From Vineibacter terrae (GTDB lineage Bacteria; Pseudomonadota; Alphaproteobacteria; Reyranellales; Reyranellaceae), in assembly GCF_008039615.1 (NCBI RefSeq), contig NZ_VDUZ01000015.1:62001-126000 (forward strand): a DNA stretch of 64,000 nt, read 5' to 3'. The translations under genes were made by a program, and so were the position numbers. Below are positions 27,324-36,841 of this stretch, piece after piece; within the stretch, counting starts at the first letter, position 1; each line of letters starts with the position of its first letter. The notes under the pieces were generated by a model. The model saw only the letters and a program-made list of their open reading frames with translations. It made no database searches and was not told where the DNA came from.

Positions 27324-27657
27324 TGCCTTCCCCCGGAGGGGGAAGGTGGCGCGAAGCGCCGGAAGGGGGATGTTGTAACGGATTCGATATTAGCCGCGCG
27401 ATCGAGTCAGTTCGACCATCCCCCTTCTGCCGGAGCAGGGCGATCGCATATGGGTTTTCGACTACCTTCCCCCGCTTGCGGGGGAAGGTGCCCGAAGGGC
27501 GGATGGGGGGTGTTGCAACGGCGCAGGTGCTCGATGAGATGCACCATTTGCGTTGAAGCGCCCCCCAACCGGCGCTTCGCGCCACCTTCCCCCGCAAGCG
27601 GGGGAAGGTAGTCGAAACTTCCGTTCATGTGCGATCGCCCTGCCCTCCGGGGGAAGG
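27324..27657. repeat. composite palindromic element with a nested 148-bp element
   Basis: The left part (27324-27432) is a hairpin CCTTCCCCCGGAGGGGGAAGG plus stems like those of the 148-bp family but with a different centre and no terminal TA. The outer palindrome has arms AGGGCGATCGCATATG (27437-27452) and CATGTGCGATCGCCCT (27626-27641), 15 of 16 complementary. Within it sits the 148-bp element at 27463-27610. The same outer arms recur around a different repeat at 32481-32615. The remaining 27658-28033 stretch before mdtA shows no gene or convincing promoter. Confidence 0.7.
27463..27610. repeat. 148-bp TA-flanked inverted-repeat element, copy 3 (nested)
   Basis: Perfect terminal hairpins, exactly 148 bases, central part nearly identical to the reverse complement of the copy at 2159. 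Its left neighbour is GTTTTCGAC and its right neighbour GTCGAAAC, so removing the element and one TA leaves TTCGACTAGTCGAA, a palindrome with TA at its centre. This is direct evidence of insertion at a TA dinucleotide in a pre-existing palindrome. Confidence 0.82.
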
Positions 27658-28033
27658 AATGGATCACATGCTCCGGGCGTCGCGGATACAGGGTTTCCGG
27701 TAATTTCCGGTAGTCGTCAGCGACCCTCCAAGTCTTTGCGACCGTTGCCGAATCGAATTGCCGGCATATCCGGCGCAGAAAAATTTCGTGCATGCCCGAA
27801 CAGCGCGTGCCGCATGTCCGGGGCAACCACGGGACCGGGGATGGATCGGACGGCCGCCGCGTATGGAGCCGTAGAGGCCATGTTGGGGGATCGCCTTGCG
27901 TATACCTGCGGTCACGATGCCGCCACCGTCCTTGCGGGCCGGTCCGTTGAAATCCTGGCACGCCTGCCCGTCGATTCTGGGCTATGAAAGGGGCCGATAC
28001 ATGCCTCGACGCGGTCAAGGGGAGGGGCGTTAG

Positions 28034-29335
28034 ATGCGCCTTGGGCCCATGATCAAGAAGCTGGTTCGGCCGCTGCTCCTGGTCACTGTCCTGGTCGTTG
28101 CCGCCGGCGCGGTCGCGATCGCCGTGATGCCGCGCTCGCAGCAGCAACAGCAGGGCCAGCGGCCCGCCGGCGGCCGTCCGGGCGCGCCCGCCGACCGGCC
28201 GGTGCCGGTGCTGGCCGCGGCGGCCAGCATCGCCGACGTGCCGGTCTACCTGAACGGCGTCGGCACCATCAAGGCGCTCAACACCGTGACCGTGCGGCCG
28301 CAGGTCGACGGCAAGCTCATCAAGATCTCGTTCAAGGAGGGCCAGGACGTCGAGCGCGGCTACGTGCTGGCCGAGATCGACCCCACCACCTACCAGGCCC
28401 AGCTCGACCAGGCGGTCGCGCTCAAGGCCCAGCACCAGGCCCAGCTCGCCAACGCCAGGATGGATGTCGACCGCTACACCCAGCTCGCGAAGCTGAACGC
28501 CGGCTCGCAGCAGCAGGCCGATGCGGCGCGGGCGCAGGCGGCCCAGCTCGAGGCCCAGATCAAGGCCGACGAAGCCGCCATCGAGAACGCGCGCGCCATC
28601 CTGGGCTACACCAAGGTCGTGGCCCCGATCAGCGGCCGCACCGGCATCCGCCAGATCGACGAAGGCAACATCGTGCATGCCTCCGACGCGACCGGCATCG
28701 TCGTGATCACCCAGATCCGGCCGATCTCGGTGCTGTTCAACCTGCCACAGCAGAACCTGGCCGAGGTCAACAAGGCCTTCGCGAAGGAGCCGCTGCGGGT
28801 CGAGGCCCTGGCTGCCGACGGGCGCACCGTGGCCGATCGCGGCATCCTGCAGGTGGTCGACAACCAGGTCGACCAGACCACCGGCACCGTGCGGCTGAAG
28901 GCCGAGTTCCCCAACGCAGATCTGCAGCTCTGGCCCGGCCAGTTCGTGGGCGTGCGGCTGCTGACCGCGACCCTGAAGCAGGTCGTGGTGGTGCCCGCCG
29001 CGGCCGTGCAGCGCGGCCCCAATGGCCCCTACGTGTTCGTGATCCAGCCCGACAGCACCATCGCGATGCGTCCCGTGACCATCACGCAGCAGGACGAGCG
29101 GCGGGCGGTGATCGCCACCGGCCTGGATGCCCAGGAGCAGGTGGTGACCAGCGGCTTCGCCCGCCTGGCCAACGGCACCCGCGTCGCCATCTCGCAGCCC
29201 GCCGGCGACACGGCGCGGCCGCCCGCGGGCAATCCACCCGACGGCGCCCGCCCGCCCGGCGCCCGTGCCGGTGGTGGCGGCGAGGGCCGTCACAAGGCGG
29301 GCAAGTCCGAAGGGAAGCCGGACGCCAAGCCATGA
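28034..29335 (+). CDS. mdtA: MdtA-type RND efflux periplasmic adaptor
   Basis: 433 residues. A basic N-terminus and one hydrophobic helix (about residues 13-31) anchor or export the protein; a Gln/Pro/Gly-rich linker follows. Then come LNGVGTIKALNTVTVRPQVDG and KISFKEGQDVERGYVLAEIDP (lipoyl half), an Ala/Gln-rich coiled-coil hairpin, and the second lipoyl half with VVAPISGRTGIRQIDEGNIV. These are characteristic of MdtA. GGGGAGGGG lies nine bases before the start. The stop overlaps the mdtB ATG by four bases. The tail after residue about 380 is a disordered Pro/Gly/Arg stretch. Confidence 0.92.
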   Translation: MRLGPMIKKLVRPLLLVTVLVVAAGAVAIAVMPRSQQQQQGQRPAGGRPGAPADRPVPVLAAAASIADVPVYLNGVGTIKALNTVTVRPQVDGKLIKISFKEGQDVERGYVLAEIDPTTYQAQLDQAVALKAQHQAQLANARMDVDRYTQLAKLNAGSQQQADAARAQAAQLEAQIKADEAAIENARAILGYTKVVAPISGRTGIRQIDEGNIVHASDATGIVVITQIRPISVLFNLPQQNLAEVNKAFAKEPLRVEALAADGRTVADRGILQVVDNQVDQTTGTVRLKAEFPNADLQLWPGQFVGVRLLTATLKQVVVVPAAAVQRGPNGPYVFVIQPDSTIAMRPVTITQQDERRAVIATGLDAQEQVVTSGFARLANGTRVAISQPAGDTARPPAGNPPDGARPPGARAGGGGEGRHKAGKSEGKPDAKP

Positions 29336-32300
29336 GCGTCTCGGCGCCCTTCATCCGCCGGCCCATCGCCACCACGCTGCTGGGCATCGCCATCATGCTG
29401 GGCGGCATGCTGGGCTACTGGTGGCTGCCGGTCTCGGCGCTGCCGCAGGTCGATTTCCCCACCATCCAGGTCACGACCCAGCTGCCGGGCGCCAATCCCG
29501 ACACCATGGCGGCGCTGGTGACGTCGCCGCTGGAGCGCCAGTTCGGCCAGATCTCGTCGCTCACGACCATGACGTCGTCGAGTTCCTACGGCGTCAGCCA
29601 GATCACGCTGCAGTTCGACCTCGGTCGCGACATCGACGCGGCGGCCCAGGACGTGCAGGCCGCCATCAACGCCGCCGGCTCGACCCTGCCGCGAAATCTT
29701 CCCTATCCGCCGGTCTACCTGAAGGTGAACCCGGCCGACACGCCGATCGTCACCCTGGCGCTGACCTCGGCGACGCTGCCGCTGCGGCAGCTGAGCGACA
29801 TCGCCGACACCATGATGGCGCAGCGCCTGAGCGAGGTCACCGGCGTGGGCAACGTGGCGGTGCAGGGCGGCGTGCGTCCGGCGGTGCGCATCCAGGCCGA
29901 CCTGGCGCGGCTGGCCGGCTACGGCCTGGACATGGAGGATCTGCGCACCGCCATCGCCGGCGCCAATGTCGCCGGCCCCAAGGGCCTGCTCGATGGCCCG
30001 CAGCAGGCCTACACCATCGCCGCCAACGACCAGATCGTGGCGGCGCAGGCCTACCGGTCGGTTGTCGTCGCCTACCGCAACGACGCGCCGGTGATGCTGA
30101 GCGACGTCGCCGACATCATCGACGGCCTGGAGAACGACAAGGTCGCGGGCTGGTACCAGGGCACGCCGGCTGTGGTGCTGGCCATCCAGCGCCAGCCCGG
30201 CGCCAACGTCATCGCCACGATCAAGGGCATCCATGAGGAGCTGCCGCGCCTGCAGCGCGCCATGCCCGCCGGCGTCAACCTCGCCATCGTCTATGACCGC
30301 ACCAACACCATCCGCGCCTCCGTGCACGACGTGCAGTTCACCCTGGCGCTCAGCACCGCGCTGGTGGTGCTGGTGGTGTTCATCTTCCTGCGCACGGTGC
30401 GCGCCACGATCATCGCCGGCGTCACCCTGCCGCTGTCGCTGGTGGCCACCTTCGGCGTCATGTGGTTCTGCGGCTTCAGCCTCGACAACCTGTCGCTGAT
30501 GGCGCTCACGATCGGCACCGGCTTCGTGGTCGACGACGCCATCGTGATGATCGAGAACATCGTGCGCCACATGGAGAAGGGCGAGTCGCCCTTCAACGCG
30601 GCGCTGCGCGGCGCCCGCGAGATCGGCTTCACCGTGATCTCGCTGACGGTGTCGCTGGTGGCGGTGTTCATCCCGCTGCTGTTCATGACCGGGCTGGTCG
30701 GGCGCATGTTCCGCGAGTTCGCCCTGACCCTGACCATCGCCGTGGTGGTGTCGGCCATCGTCTCGCTGACCCTGACGCCCATGATGTGCAGCCGGCTGCT
30801 GTCGGCCGGCCGCACCGGCCATCGATCGGAAGGCGAGGCGGCCAGCGGCCGCACGCTGGCCTTCTACCGCGTCACCCTGGAATGGGTGCTGCGGCATCGC
30901 ACGCTGACGCTGCTGGTCACGGCCGTCACCCTGGTGGCCACGGTCTGGCTCTATGTCGTGACGCCCAAGGGCTTCCTGCCGCAGCAGGACACCGGCCTGA
31001 TCACTGCCATCACCGAAGGCAACCCGCAGGCCTCGTTCGCCGAGATGCAGCGCCTGCAGGGTCAGATCGAGGCCGCGATCCGCAAGGACCCTGACGTGAC
31101 CGGCGTCGTGTCGGTGGTCGGCGTCAGCCCGGTCAACCCGGCGCCCAACACCGGCACGCTCAGCATCGCGCTGCGGCCGCGCGACGAGCGCCGCGCGGTC
31201 GCCAGCGAGATCGTCGAGCGGCTGCAGCATGTGGCGGCCGAGATCCCCGGGCTCACGGTCTACTTCCAGCCGGTCCAGGACATCCAGATCAGCACCCGTT
31301 CCGCCCGGGCCCAGTTCCAGTACACGCTGGTGTCGACCGACCGCAGCGAGGTCACGGCCTGGGCCCACAAGCTGGCCGATGCGCTGCGCGGCGCGCCGGT
31401 GCTGCGGGACGTGGCGCTGGAAGCGCAGGAGGACGGGCTGCGCGTGTTCGTCCAGGTCGACCGCGAGATGGCCGGCCGCCTGGGCGTGAGCATGCAGATG
31501 ATCGGCGACACGCTCTACGACGCCTTCGGCCAGCGCCAGGTCTCGACCATCTACGGCCAGGCCAACCAGTACCGCGTGGTGCTGGAGGCGATGCCGCGCT
31601 ACCAGCAGGATCCGGCAGCGTTCGCCAGCCTCTACGTCCAGTCCACCGCCGGCCCGCAGGTGCCGCTGGGCGCGTTTTCGCAGGTCCGGCGCATCACCGC
31701 GCCTTTGGTGATCGCGCACCAGGAGCAGTTCCCGTCGGTGACGCTGAGCTTCAATCCGGCGCCCGGCGCGTCGCTGGGCGATGCGGTGAAGGCCATCGCC
31801 GACGCCGAGCGCGCGATCGGCATGCCCGAGTCGGTGATCGGCAGCTTCTCGGGCGATGCCGCCGAGTTCGCCAAGTCGCTGGCCGGCGAGCCGTGGCTGA
31901 TCCTGGCCGCCGTGATCACGATCTACATCGTGCTGGGCTTCCTGTACGAAAGCTTCATCCATCCGCTCACCATCCTGTCGACCCTGCCGTCGGCCGGCGT
32001 CGGCGCGCTGCTGGCACTGATCGTGTGCCGGCAGGACCTGTCGGTGATCGCGCTGATCGGCATCGTGCTGCTGATGGGCATCGTGAAGAAGAACGCGATC
32101 ATGATGATCGACTTCGCGCTCGAGGCCGAGCGCAAGGAGCGCCTCTCGCCGCACGACGCCATCATGCAGGCCTGCCTGCTGCGCTTCCGGCCGATCATGA
32201 TGACCACCCTGGCGGCTTTGTTCGGCGCGCTGCCGATGGTGTTCGAGAACGGCACCGGCTCGGAGCTGCGCTTCCCGCTGGGCATCACCATCGTGGGCGG

Positions 32301-32433
32301 CCTGCTGCTGAGCCAGCTGCTGACGCTCTACACCACGCCGGTGGTGTATCTCGCCATGGAAGGCCTGCGCGTGCGCCTCGGCGGCCGCCCGCCCCTGGTG
32401 GCCCCGCGGCCCCAGGCGCAGGGCGCGGAGTAG
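29332..32433 (+). CDS. mdtB: MdtB-type multidrug RND transporter permease
   Basis: 1033 residues. The opening FIRRPIATTLLGIAIMLGG, PLERQFGQISSLTTMTS, NPPV-like PPVYLKVNPADTPI and LDGPQQAYTIAANDQI follow E. coli MdtB closely. The proton-relay Asp pair is in GTGFVVDDAIVMIENI. MdtB works as a heteromultimer with MdtC and exports bile-salt- or novobiocin-type compounds in enterobacteria; the substrate here is unknown. Translation is coupled to mdtA by an ATGA overlap. Confidence 0.93.
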   Translation: MSVSAPFIRRPIATTLLGIAIMLGGMLGYWWLPVSALPQVDFPTIQVTTQLPGANPDTMAALVTSPLERQFGQISSLTTMTSSSSYGVSQITLQFDLGRDIDAAAQDVQAAINAAGSTLPRNLPYPPVYLKVNPADTPIVTLALTSATLPLRQLSDIADTMMAQRLSEVTGVGNVAVQGGVRPAVRIQADLARLAGYGLDMEDLRTAIAGANVAGPKGLLDGPQQAYTIAANDQIVAAQAYRSVVVAYRNDAPVMLSDVADIIDGLENDKVAGWYQGTPAVVLAIQRQPGANVIATIKGIHEELPRLQRAMPAGVNLAIVYDRTNTIRASVHDVQFTLALSTALVVLVVFIFLRTVRATIIAGVTLPLSLVATFGVMWFCGFSLDNLSLMALTIGTGFVVDDAIVMIENIVRHMEKGESPFNAALRGAREIGFTVISLTVSLVAVFIPLLFMTGLVGRMFREFALTLTIAVVVSAIVSLTLTPMMCSRLLSAGRTGHRSEGEAASGRTLAFYRVTLEWVLRHRTLTLLVTAVTLVATVWLYVVTPKGFLPQQDTGLITAITEGNPQASFAEMQRLQGQIEAAIRKDPDVTGVVSVVGVSPVNPAPNTGTLSIALRPRDERRAVASEIVERLQHVAAEIPGLTVYFQPVQDIQISTRSARAQFQYTLVSTDRSEVTAWAHKLADALRGAPVLRDVALEAQEDGLRVFVQVDREMAGRLGVSMQMIGDTLYDAFGQRQVSTIYGQANQYRVVLEAMPRYQQDPAAFASLYVQSTAGPQVPLGAFSQVRRITAPLVIAHQEQFPSVTLSFNPAPGASLGDAVKAIADAERAIGMPESVIGSFSGDAAEFAKSLAGEPWLILAAVITIYIVLGFLYESFIHPLTILSTLPSAGVGALLALIVCRQDLSVIALIGIVLLMGIVKKNAIMMIDFALEAERKERLSPHDAIMQACLLRFRPIMMTTLAALFGALPMVFENGTGSELRFPLGITIVGGLLLSQLLTLYTTPVVYLAMEGLRVRLGGRPPLVAPRPQAQGAE

Positions 32434-32480
32434 GGGCGGTGTTCGGCGCGATGCATTCCTCCCTTCTCCCCGCGAAGGCC

Positions 32481-32615
32481 AGGGCGATCGCATATGCCCC
32501 TACCGTCATCCCGAGCGTAGCGAGGGATCTCCCGCGAATTGCGCACCGTGCGCCTTGCCGCAGGAGATCCCTCGCTGGCGCTCGGGATGACAGCGAGGTC
32601 ATATGCGAATGCCCT
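32481..32615. repeat. composite repeat inside the mdt operon (outer palindrome plus TGTCATCCCGAGCG-type core)
   Basis: Outer arms AGGGCGATCGCATATG (32481-32496) and CATATGCGAATGCCCT (32600-32615), 14 of 16 complementary, enclose an 87-base core at 32505-32591 of the GTCATCCCGAGCG family. The same outer arms surround a different element at 27437-27641. It lies between mdtB and mdtC, which are normally adjacent, so the mdtBC message must pass through two stacked hairpins. Confidence 0.75.
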
Positions 32616-32638
32616 GCCCTCCGGGGGAGGGGGATGCC

Positions 32639-35600
32639 ATGAACATCTCGCGCCCGTTCATCCGCCGGCCGGTCGGCACGACCTTGCTGGCGATCGGCCT
32701 GATCCTGATCGGGGCGGTGGCCTACCGCTTCCTGCCGGTGGCCAGCCTGCCCAGCATCGACCTGCCCACCATCCGGGTCAGCGCGTCGCAGCCGGGCGCC
32801 GATCCCGCCACCATGGCCGCGACCGTGGCCGCGCCGCTGGAGCGGCGGCTGGGCAAGATCGCGGGCGTCACCGAGCTCACCTCGACCACCACGCTGGGCT
32901 CGACCTCGATCGCGATCCAGTTCGACCTCAGCCGCAACGTCGACAAGGCGGCGCGCGACGTGCAGGCGGCGCTCAATGCGGCGGCCACGGACCTGCCGCT
33001 GGACCTGCCGTCGCTGCCCACCTTCCGCAAGGCCAATCCCAACGCCACGCCGATCATGATCCTGGCGCTGACGTCGGACACGGTGTCGGCCAGCGCGATC
33101 TACGACGCCGCCGATTCGGTGATCGCCCAGCGCCTGTCGCAGATCGACGGCGTGGCCGACGTCACGGTGAGTGGCGCCGACCAGCCGGCGGTGCGGGTGC
33201 GGCTCGACCCCGGCCGGCTGGCGGCCATGGGGCTGTCGGCCGAAACCGTGCGCACCGCGATCGCCAACGCCAATGCCGTCTCGCCGGTCGGCATCCTCGA
33301 CGGCACCGACCGCACCGCGACGCTGGCGCTGAACGACCAGCTGCGCTCGCCGGCCGCCTACGGCAACATCGTCGTGCGCGTGTCGGCCGACGGCGTCGTG
33401 GTGCGGCTGTCGGACATCGCCACCATCGAGCAGTCGACCCGCAACAGCCGTTCGGCGGCGTGGTTCAACCGCCAGCCCGCGATCCTGCTGAACATCACCA
33501 AGCAGGTCAACGCCAACGTCATCGAGACGGTCGACCGCATCCATGCCCTGCTGCCCGAGCTGCGGCGCTGGGTTCCGGCCGGCATCAACGTGTCGGTGCT
33601 GTCGGATCGCACCACCACCATCCGCGCCAGCGTCGACGACATGCAGCTCACCCTGATGGCGGCGGCCATCCTGGTGATGATGGTGGTGTTCCTGTTCCTG
33701 CGCCGCGGCGCCGCCACGGTGGCCGCCGGCGTGACGGTGCCGCTGTCGCTGGCCGGCACCCTGGCGGCGATGTGGCTGGCCGGGTTCTCGATCAACAACC
33801 TGTCGCTGATGGCGCTGGCCGTGTCGGTCGGCTTCGTGGTCGACGATGCCATCGTCATGATCGAGAACGTCTTCCGCAACCTGGAGAAGGGGCTCTCGCC
33901 GCTGCGGGCCGCCTTCGCCGGCGCGCAGCAGATCGGCTTCACGGTGGTGTCGATCAGCGTCTCGCTGGTCGCGGCCTTCATCCCGCTGCTGTTCATGGGC
34001 GGCATCCTGGGCGCGCTGCTGCGCGAGTTCTCGGTCACCCTGATCTTCGCCATCGCCATCTCGGCCGTGGTGTCGCTGTCGGTGACGCCCATGGTGTGCG
34101 CCCATTTCGTGCGCGCCGCGCCGAGCGCGACCGCAACCTGGCTCGACCGCGCCGTCGAGGCCGTGCAGTCGGCCATGGTCAACGTCTATGCGCGCAGCCT
34201 GCGGCTCTTCCTGCACATGCGGGTCGTGGCGCTGGTCGTGGTGTTCGCCACCCTGGCGCTCACCGTCGCGCTCTACATCAAGACGCCCAAGGGCTTCTTC
34301 CCGCAGGACGATACCGGCCTGCTGTTCGGCTTCACCGAGGCCTCGACCGACGTGTCGTTCCGCACCATGGTCGAGCTGCAGCGGCGCGTGGTCGAGGTCG
34401 TGACTTCCGATCCGGCGATCGCCGGCGTCGGCTCGTCGCTGGGCGCCTCGTTCTTCAGCACCACGGCCAACCAGGGGCGCCTGTTCATCAGCCTCAAGCC
34501 CCTGGCCGAGCGCGACGGGATCTCGCCGCAGCGCGTCATCGACCGGCTGCGGGTCCGGCTGGCCCGCATCGCCGGCATCAACACCTTCCTGGCGGCGATC
34601 CAGGACCTGCGTGCCGGCGCGCGCAGCTCCAAGTCGCAGTACCAGTTCACCCTGTGGAGCGACGATCTGGAGGAGCTGCAGCGCTGGGTGCCGCGCGTCG
34701 TCGACCGCCTGGGCCAGCTGCCCGGTATCACCGACATTACCACCGACCGCCAGCAGGCCGGCCTGCAGGCCAATGTCGTGATCGACCGCACCGCCGCCTC
34801 ACGCCTGGGCGTGCGCATCCAGGACATCGACAGCGCGCTGAACAACGCCTTCGCCCAGCGCCAGATCTCGCTGATCTACGGCCAGCGCAACCAGTACCGC
34901 GTGGTGATGGAGGTCGAGCCGCAGTTCCAGCGCGACCCATCCGATATCGGGCAGATCTATGTGCCGGCGGCCGGCGGCATCCTGGTGCCGCTGTCGGCGG
35001 TGGCCCGCATCGAGCGCGGCTCGGCGCCGATGGTCGTGAACCATCAGGGCCAGTACCCGTCGGTCACCGTCTCCTACAACCTGACCAGCGACACGGCGCT
35101 GGAGCAGGCCAGCGCCGACATCCAGAGGGCGGTGGCGGAACTGCACATGCCGGCCACGATCCGCACCGAGTTCGCGGGCGACGCCAAGACCTTCGCGTCC
35201 GGCGCCGGCACGCAGCCGCTCCTGATCCTGGCGGCGCTGATCGCCGTCTACATCGTGCTCGGCGTGCTCTATGAGAGCCTGGCGCATCCGCTGACCATCA
35301 TCTCGACCCTGCCGTCGGCGGGGCTGGGCGCGCTGCTGGCGCTGCAGGTGTCGGGCGCCGAGCTGACGGTGATCGCCGTCATCGGCATCATCCTGCTGAT
35401 CGGCATCGTGAAGAAGAACGGCATCATGCTGGTCGACTTCGCGCTCGAGGCCGAGCGCCGCCGCGGGCTCAGCGCCGAGGACGCGATCTTCCAGGCCTGC
35501 CTGGAGCGCTTCCGGCCCATCCTGATGACGACCCTGGCCTCGCTGCTGGGCGCGGTGCCGCTGCTGATCGCCAGCGGCCCGGGCTCGGAGCTGCGCCGGC

Positions 35601-35770
35601 CGCTGGGCCTGACCATCATCGGCGGGCTGATCCTGTCGCAGGCGCTGACGCTCTACACCACGCCCGTGATCTACCTCTGGCTCGACAAGCTGCACCGCCG
35701 CTGGTGGGGCGGCAGCAGCCCGTCGGCGACCCCGCGCGGCGGGCAATTGACATCGATCGGGTTGCGGTAA
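32639..35770 (+). CDS. mdtC: MdtC-type multidrug RND transporter permease
   Basis: 1043 residues from the ATG at 32639, which has GGGGGAGGGGG just upstream; an in-frame ATG twelve codons earlier starts inside the repeat and is less likely. MdtC hallmarks: FIRRPVGTTLLAIGLILIG, PLERRLGKIAGVTELTSTT, LNAAATDLPLDLPSLPTFRK, and the relay pair in VGFVVDDAIVMIENVF. It pairs with MdtB; two different RND subunits after one adaptor is the diagnostic MdtABC arrangement. No outer-membrane channel gene follows. Confidence 0.93.
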   Translation: MNISRPFIRRPVGTTLLAIGLILIGAVAYRFLPVASLPSIDLPTIRVSASQPGADPATMAATVAAPLERRLGKIAGVTELTSTTTLGSTSIAIQFDLSRNVDKAARDVQAALNAAATDLPLDLPSLPTFRKANPNATPIMILALTSDTVSASAIYDAADSVIAQRLSQIDGVADVTVSGADQPAVRVRLDPGRLAAMGLSAETVRTAIANANAVSPVGILDGTDRTATLALNDQLRSPAAYGNIVVRVSADGVVVRLSDIATIEQSTRNSRSAAWFNRQPAILLNITKQVNANVIETVDRIHALLPELRRWVPAGINVSVLSDRTTTIRASVDDMQLTLMAAAILVMMVVFLFLRRGAATVAAGVTVPLSLAGTLAAMWLAGFSINNLSLMALAVSVGFVVDDAIVMIENVFRNLEKGLSPLRAAFAGAQQIGFTVVSISVSLVAAFIPLLFMGGILGALLREFSVTLIFAIAISAVVSLSVTPMVCAHFVRAAPSATATWLDRAVEAVQSAMVNVYARSLRLFLHMRVVALVVVFATLALTVALYIKTPKGFFPQDDTGLLFGFTEASTDVSFRTMVELQRRVVEVVTSDPAIAGVGSSLGASFFSTTANQGRLFISLKPLAERDGISPQRVIDRLRVRLARIAGINTFLAAIQDLRAGARSSKSQYQFTLWSDDLEELQRWVPRVVDRLGQLPGITDITTDRQQAGLQANVVIDRTAASRLGVRIQDIDSALNNAFAQRQISLIYGQRNQYRVVMEVEPQFQRDPSDIGQIYVPAAGGILVPLSAVARIERGSAPMVVNHQGQYPSVTVSYNLTSDTALEQASADIQRAVAELHMPATIRTEFAGDAKTFASGAGTQPLLILAALIAVYIVLGVLYESLAHPLTIISTLPSAGLGALLALQVSGAELTVIAVIGIILLIGIVKKNGIMLVDFALEAERRRGLSAEDAIFQACLERFRPILMTTLASLLGAVPLLIASGPGSELRRPLGLTIIGGLILSQALTLYTTPVIYLWLDKLHRRWWGGSSPSATPRGGQLTSIGLR

Positions 35771-35804
35771 ACCATCCCCCGTCAAGCAAGAAGGGAGCGA
35801 AACG

Positions 35805-36833
35805 ATGTCTAGGACGGACGATGATCTCCCGACGACGCGGCGCGACTTCATGCAGGTCGCGGCCGCATCCGGCCTGGCGGCGGCATTGCTCGCCAGCGCC
35901 GGCATCAGCCCGGCGCTGGCGCAGGCCGTGATCGGCCGGTCGGAGAAGCCGCTGAAAGCCGCCTTCTCCAACGCCGGCCTGCAGGCGACATGGTGCGCGC
36001 AGGGCAAGCAGGCCGCCGAATGGTGGGGCAAGCTGTTCAACGTCGAGGTGACGTGGTTCGACGGCCAGCTCGATGCCGTCAAGCAGCGCTCGGCCATCGA
36101 CAACATGGCCTCGCAGAAATGGGACTTCGTCGCCATCCAGGCCTTCGGCATCGGCACGCTGACGCAGCCCGTGCAGAAGATGATCGACGCCGGGATCCCC
36201 GTGATCGACATGGACACGCTGATCGCCCCGCTGGAGCAGATCAACGTGCATTCCTTCCTGGCGCCGGACAACGAGTTCATGGGTGGCGCCGTCACGCAGG
36301 CCCTGGCCACGGCCATGGGCGGCAAGGGCAAGATCATCATGACCCAGGGCGCGCTGGGCCATACCGGCGCGCAGGGCCGGGCGCGCGGCTTTCAGTCGGT
36401 GATCAAGCAGTATCCCAACATCGAGGTGCTCGACACCCAGCCGGCCGACTGGGACGTGTCCAAGACGGCGCGGCTGTGGGAGACCTACCTGACCAAGTAC
36501 CCGCAGATCGACGCCGCCTTCTTCCACAACGACGACATGGCGCTGGCGGCCTACAACATCATGAAGGCGCGCAACCGCACCAACATCCTGATCGGCGGGG
36601 TCGATGCCATGCCGCCCGCCATCCAGGCGGTGAGCGACGGCCGCATGTTCGCGACCGTGCGCAATCCCTCCTGCCGCATCCATGGCGGGGCGATCGTGGC
36701 CGGCGTCGCGGCCGTGGCCGGCGGCGAGAAGACGGGCAAGGGGATCCCCAAGCACGTCATCACCGACGGGCCCGTCGTCACCAAGGCGAACGCAGCCGGC
36801 ATGCAGTGGATGCAGGATCACTTCCTGATCTGA
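35805..36833 (+). CDS. ribose-type sugar ABC transporter substrate-binding protein
   Basis: 342 residues, periplasmic binding protein of the RbsB-like type. The Tat signal TRRDFMQVAAASGLAA is followed by a mature domain with ATWCAQGKQAAEWWGKLFNVE, FLAPDNEFMGGAVTQALA, an RARGFQSVIK-like hinge segment and DAAFFHNDDMALAAYN, the pattern of RbsB/XylF/ChvE-like binders. It captures a sugar or polyol for the ATPase and permease encoded next. It starts the three-gene operon 34 bases after mdtC, close enough that read-through from mdt is possible. Confidence 0.9.
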   Translation: MSRTDDDLPTTRRDFMQVAAASGLAAALLASAGISPALAQAVIGRSEKPLKAAFSNAGLQATWCAQGKQAAEWWGKLFNVEVTWFDGQLDAVKQRSAIDNMASQKWDFVAIQAFGIGTLTQPVQKMIDAGIPVIDMDTLIAPLEQINVHSFLAPDNEFMGGAVTQALATAMGGKGKIIMTQGALGHTGAQGRARGFQSVIKQYPNIEVLDTQPADWDVSKTARLWETYLTKYPQIDAAFFHNDDMALAAYNIMKARNRTNILIGGVDAMPPAIQAVSDGRMFATVRNPSCRIHGGAIVAGVAAVAGGEKTGKGIPKHVITDGPVVTKANAAGMQWMQDHFLI

Positions 36834-36841
36834 GCCGGCTC

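Noticed and set aside
27324-27657. A possible CRISPR array because of repeated CCTTCCCCCGC blocks
   Set aside because: The blocks are paired ends of inverted repeats, not evenly spaced direct repeats with unique spacers, and no cas gene is present.
29290-32493. A 1067-codon minus-strand open frame opposite mdtB
   Set aside because: It runs antisense to a highly conserved RND pump and is His/Gln/Arg-rich low-complexity sequence.
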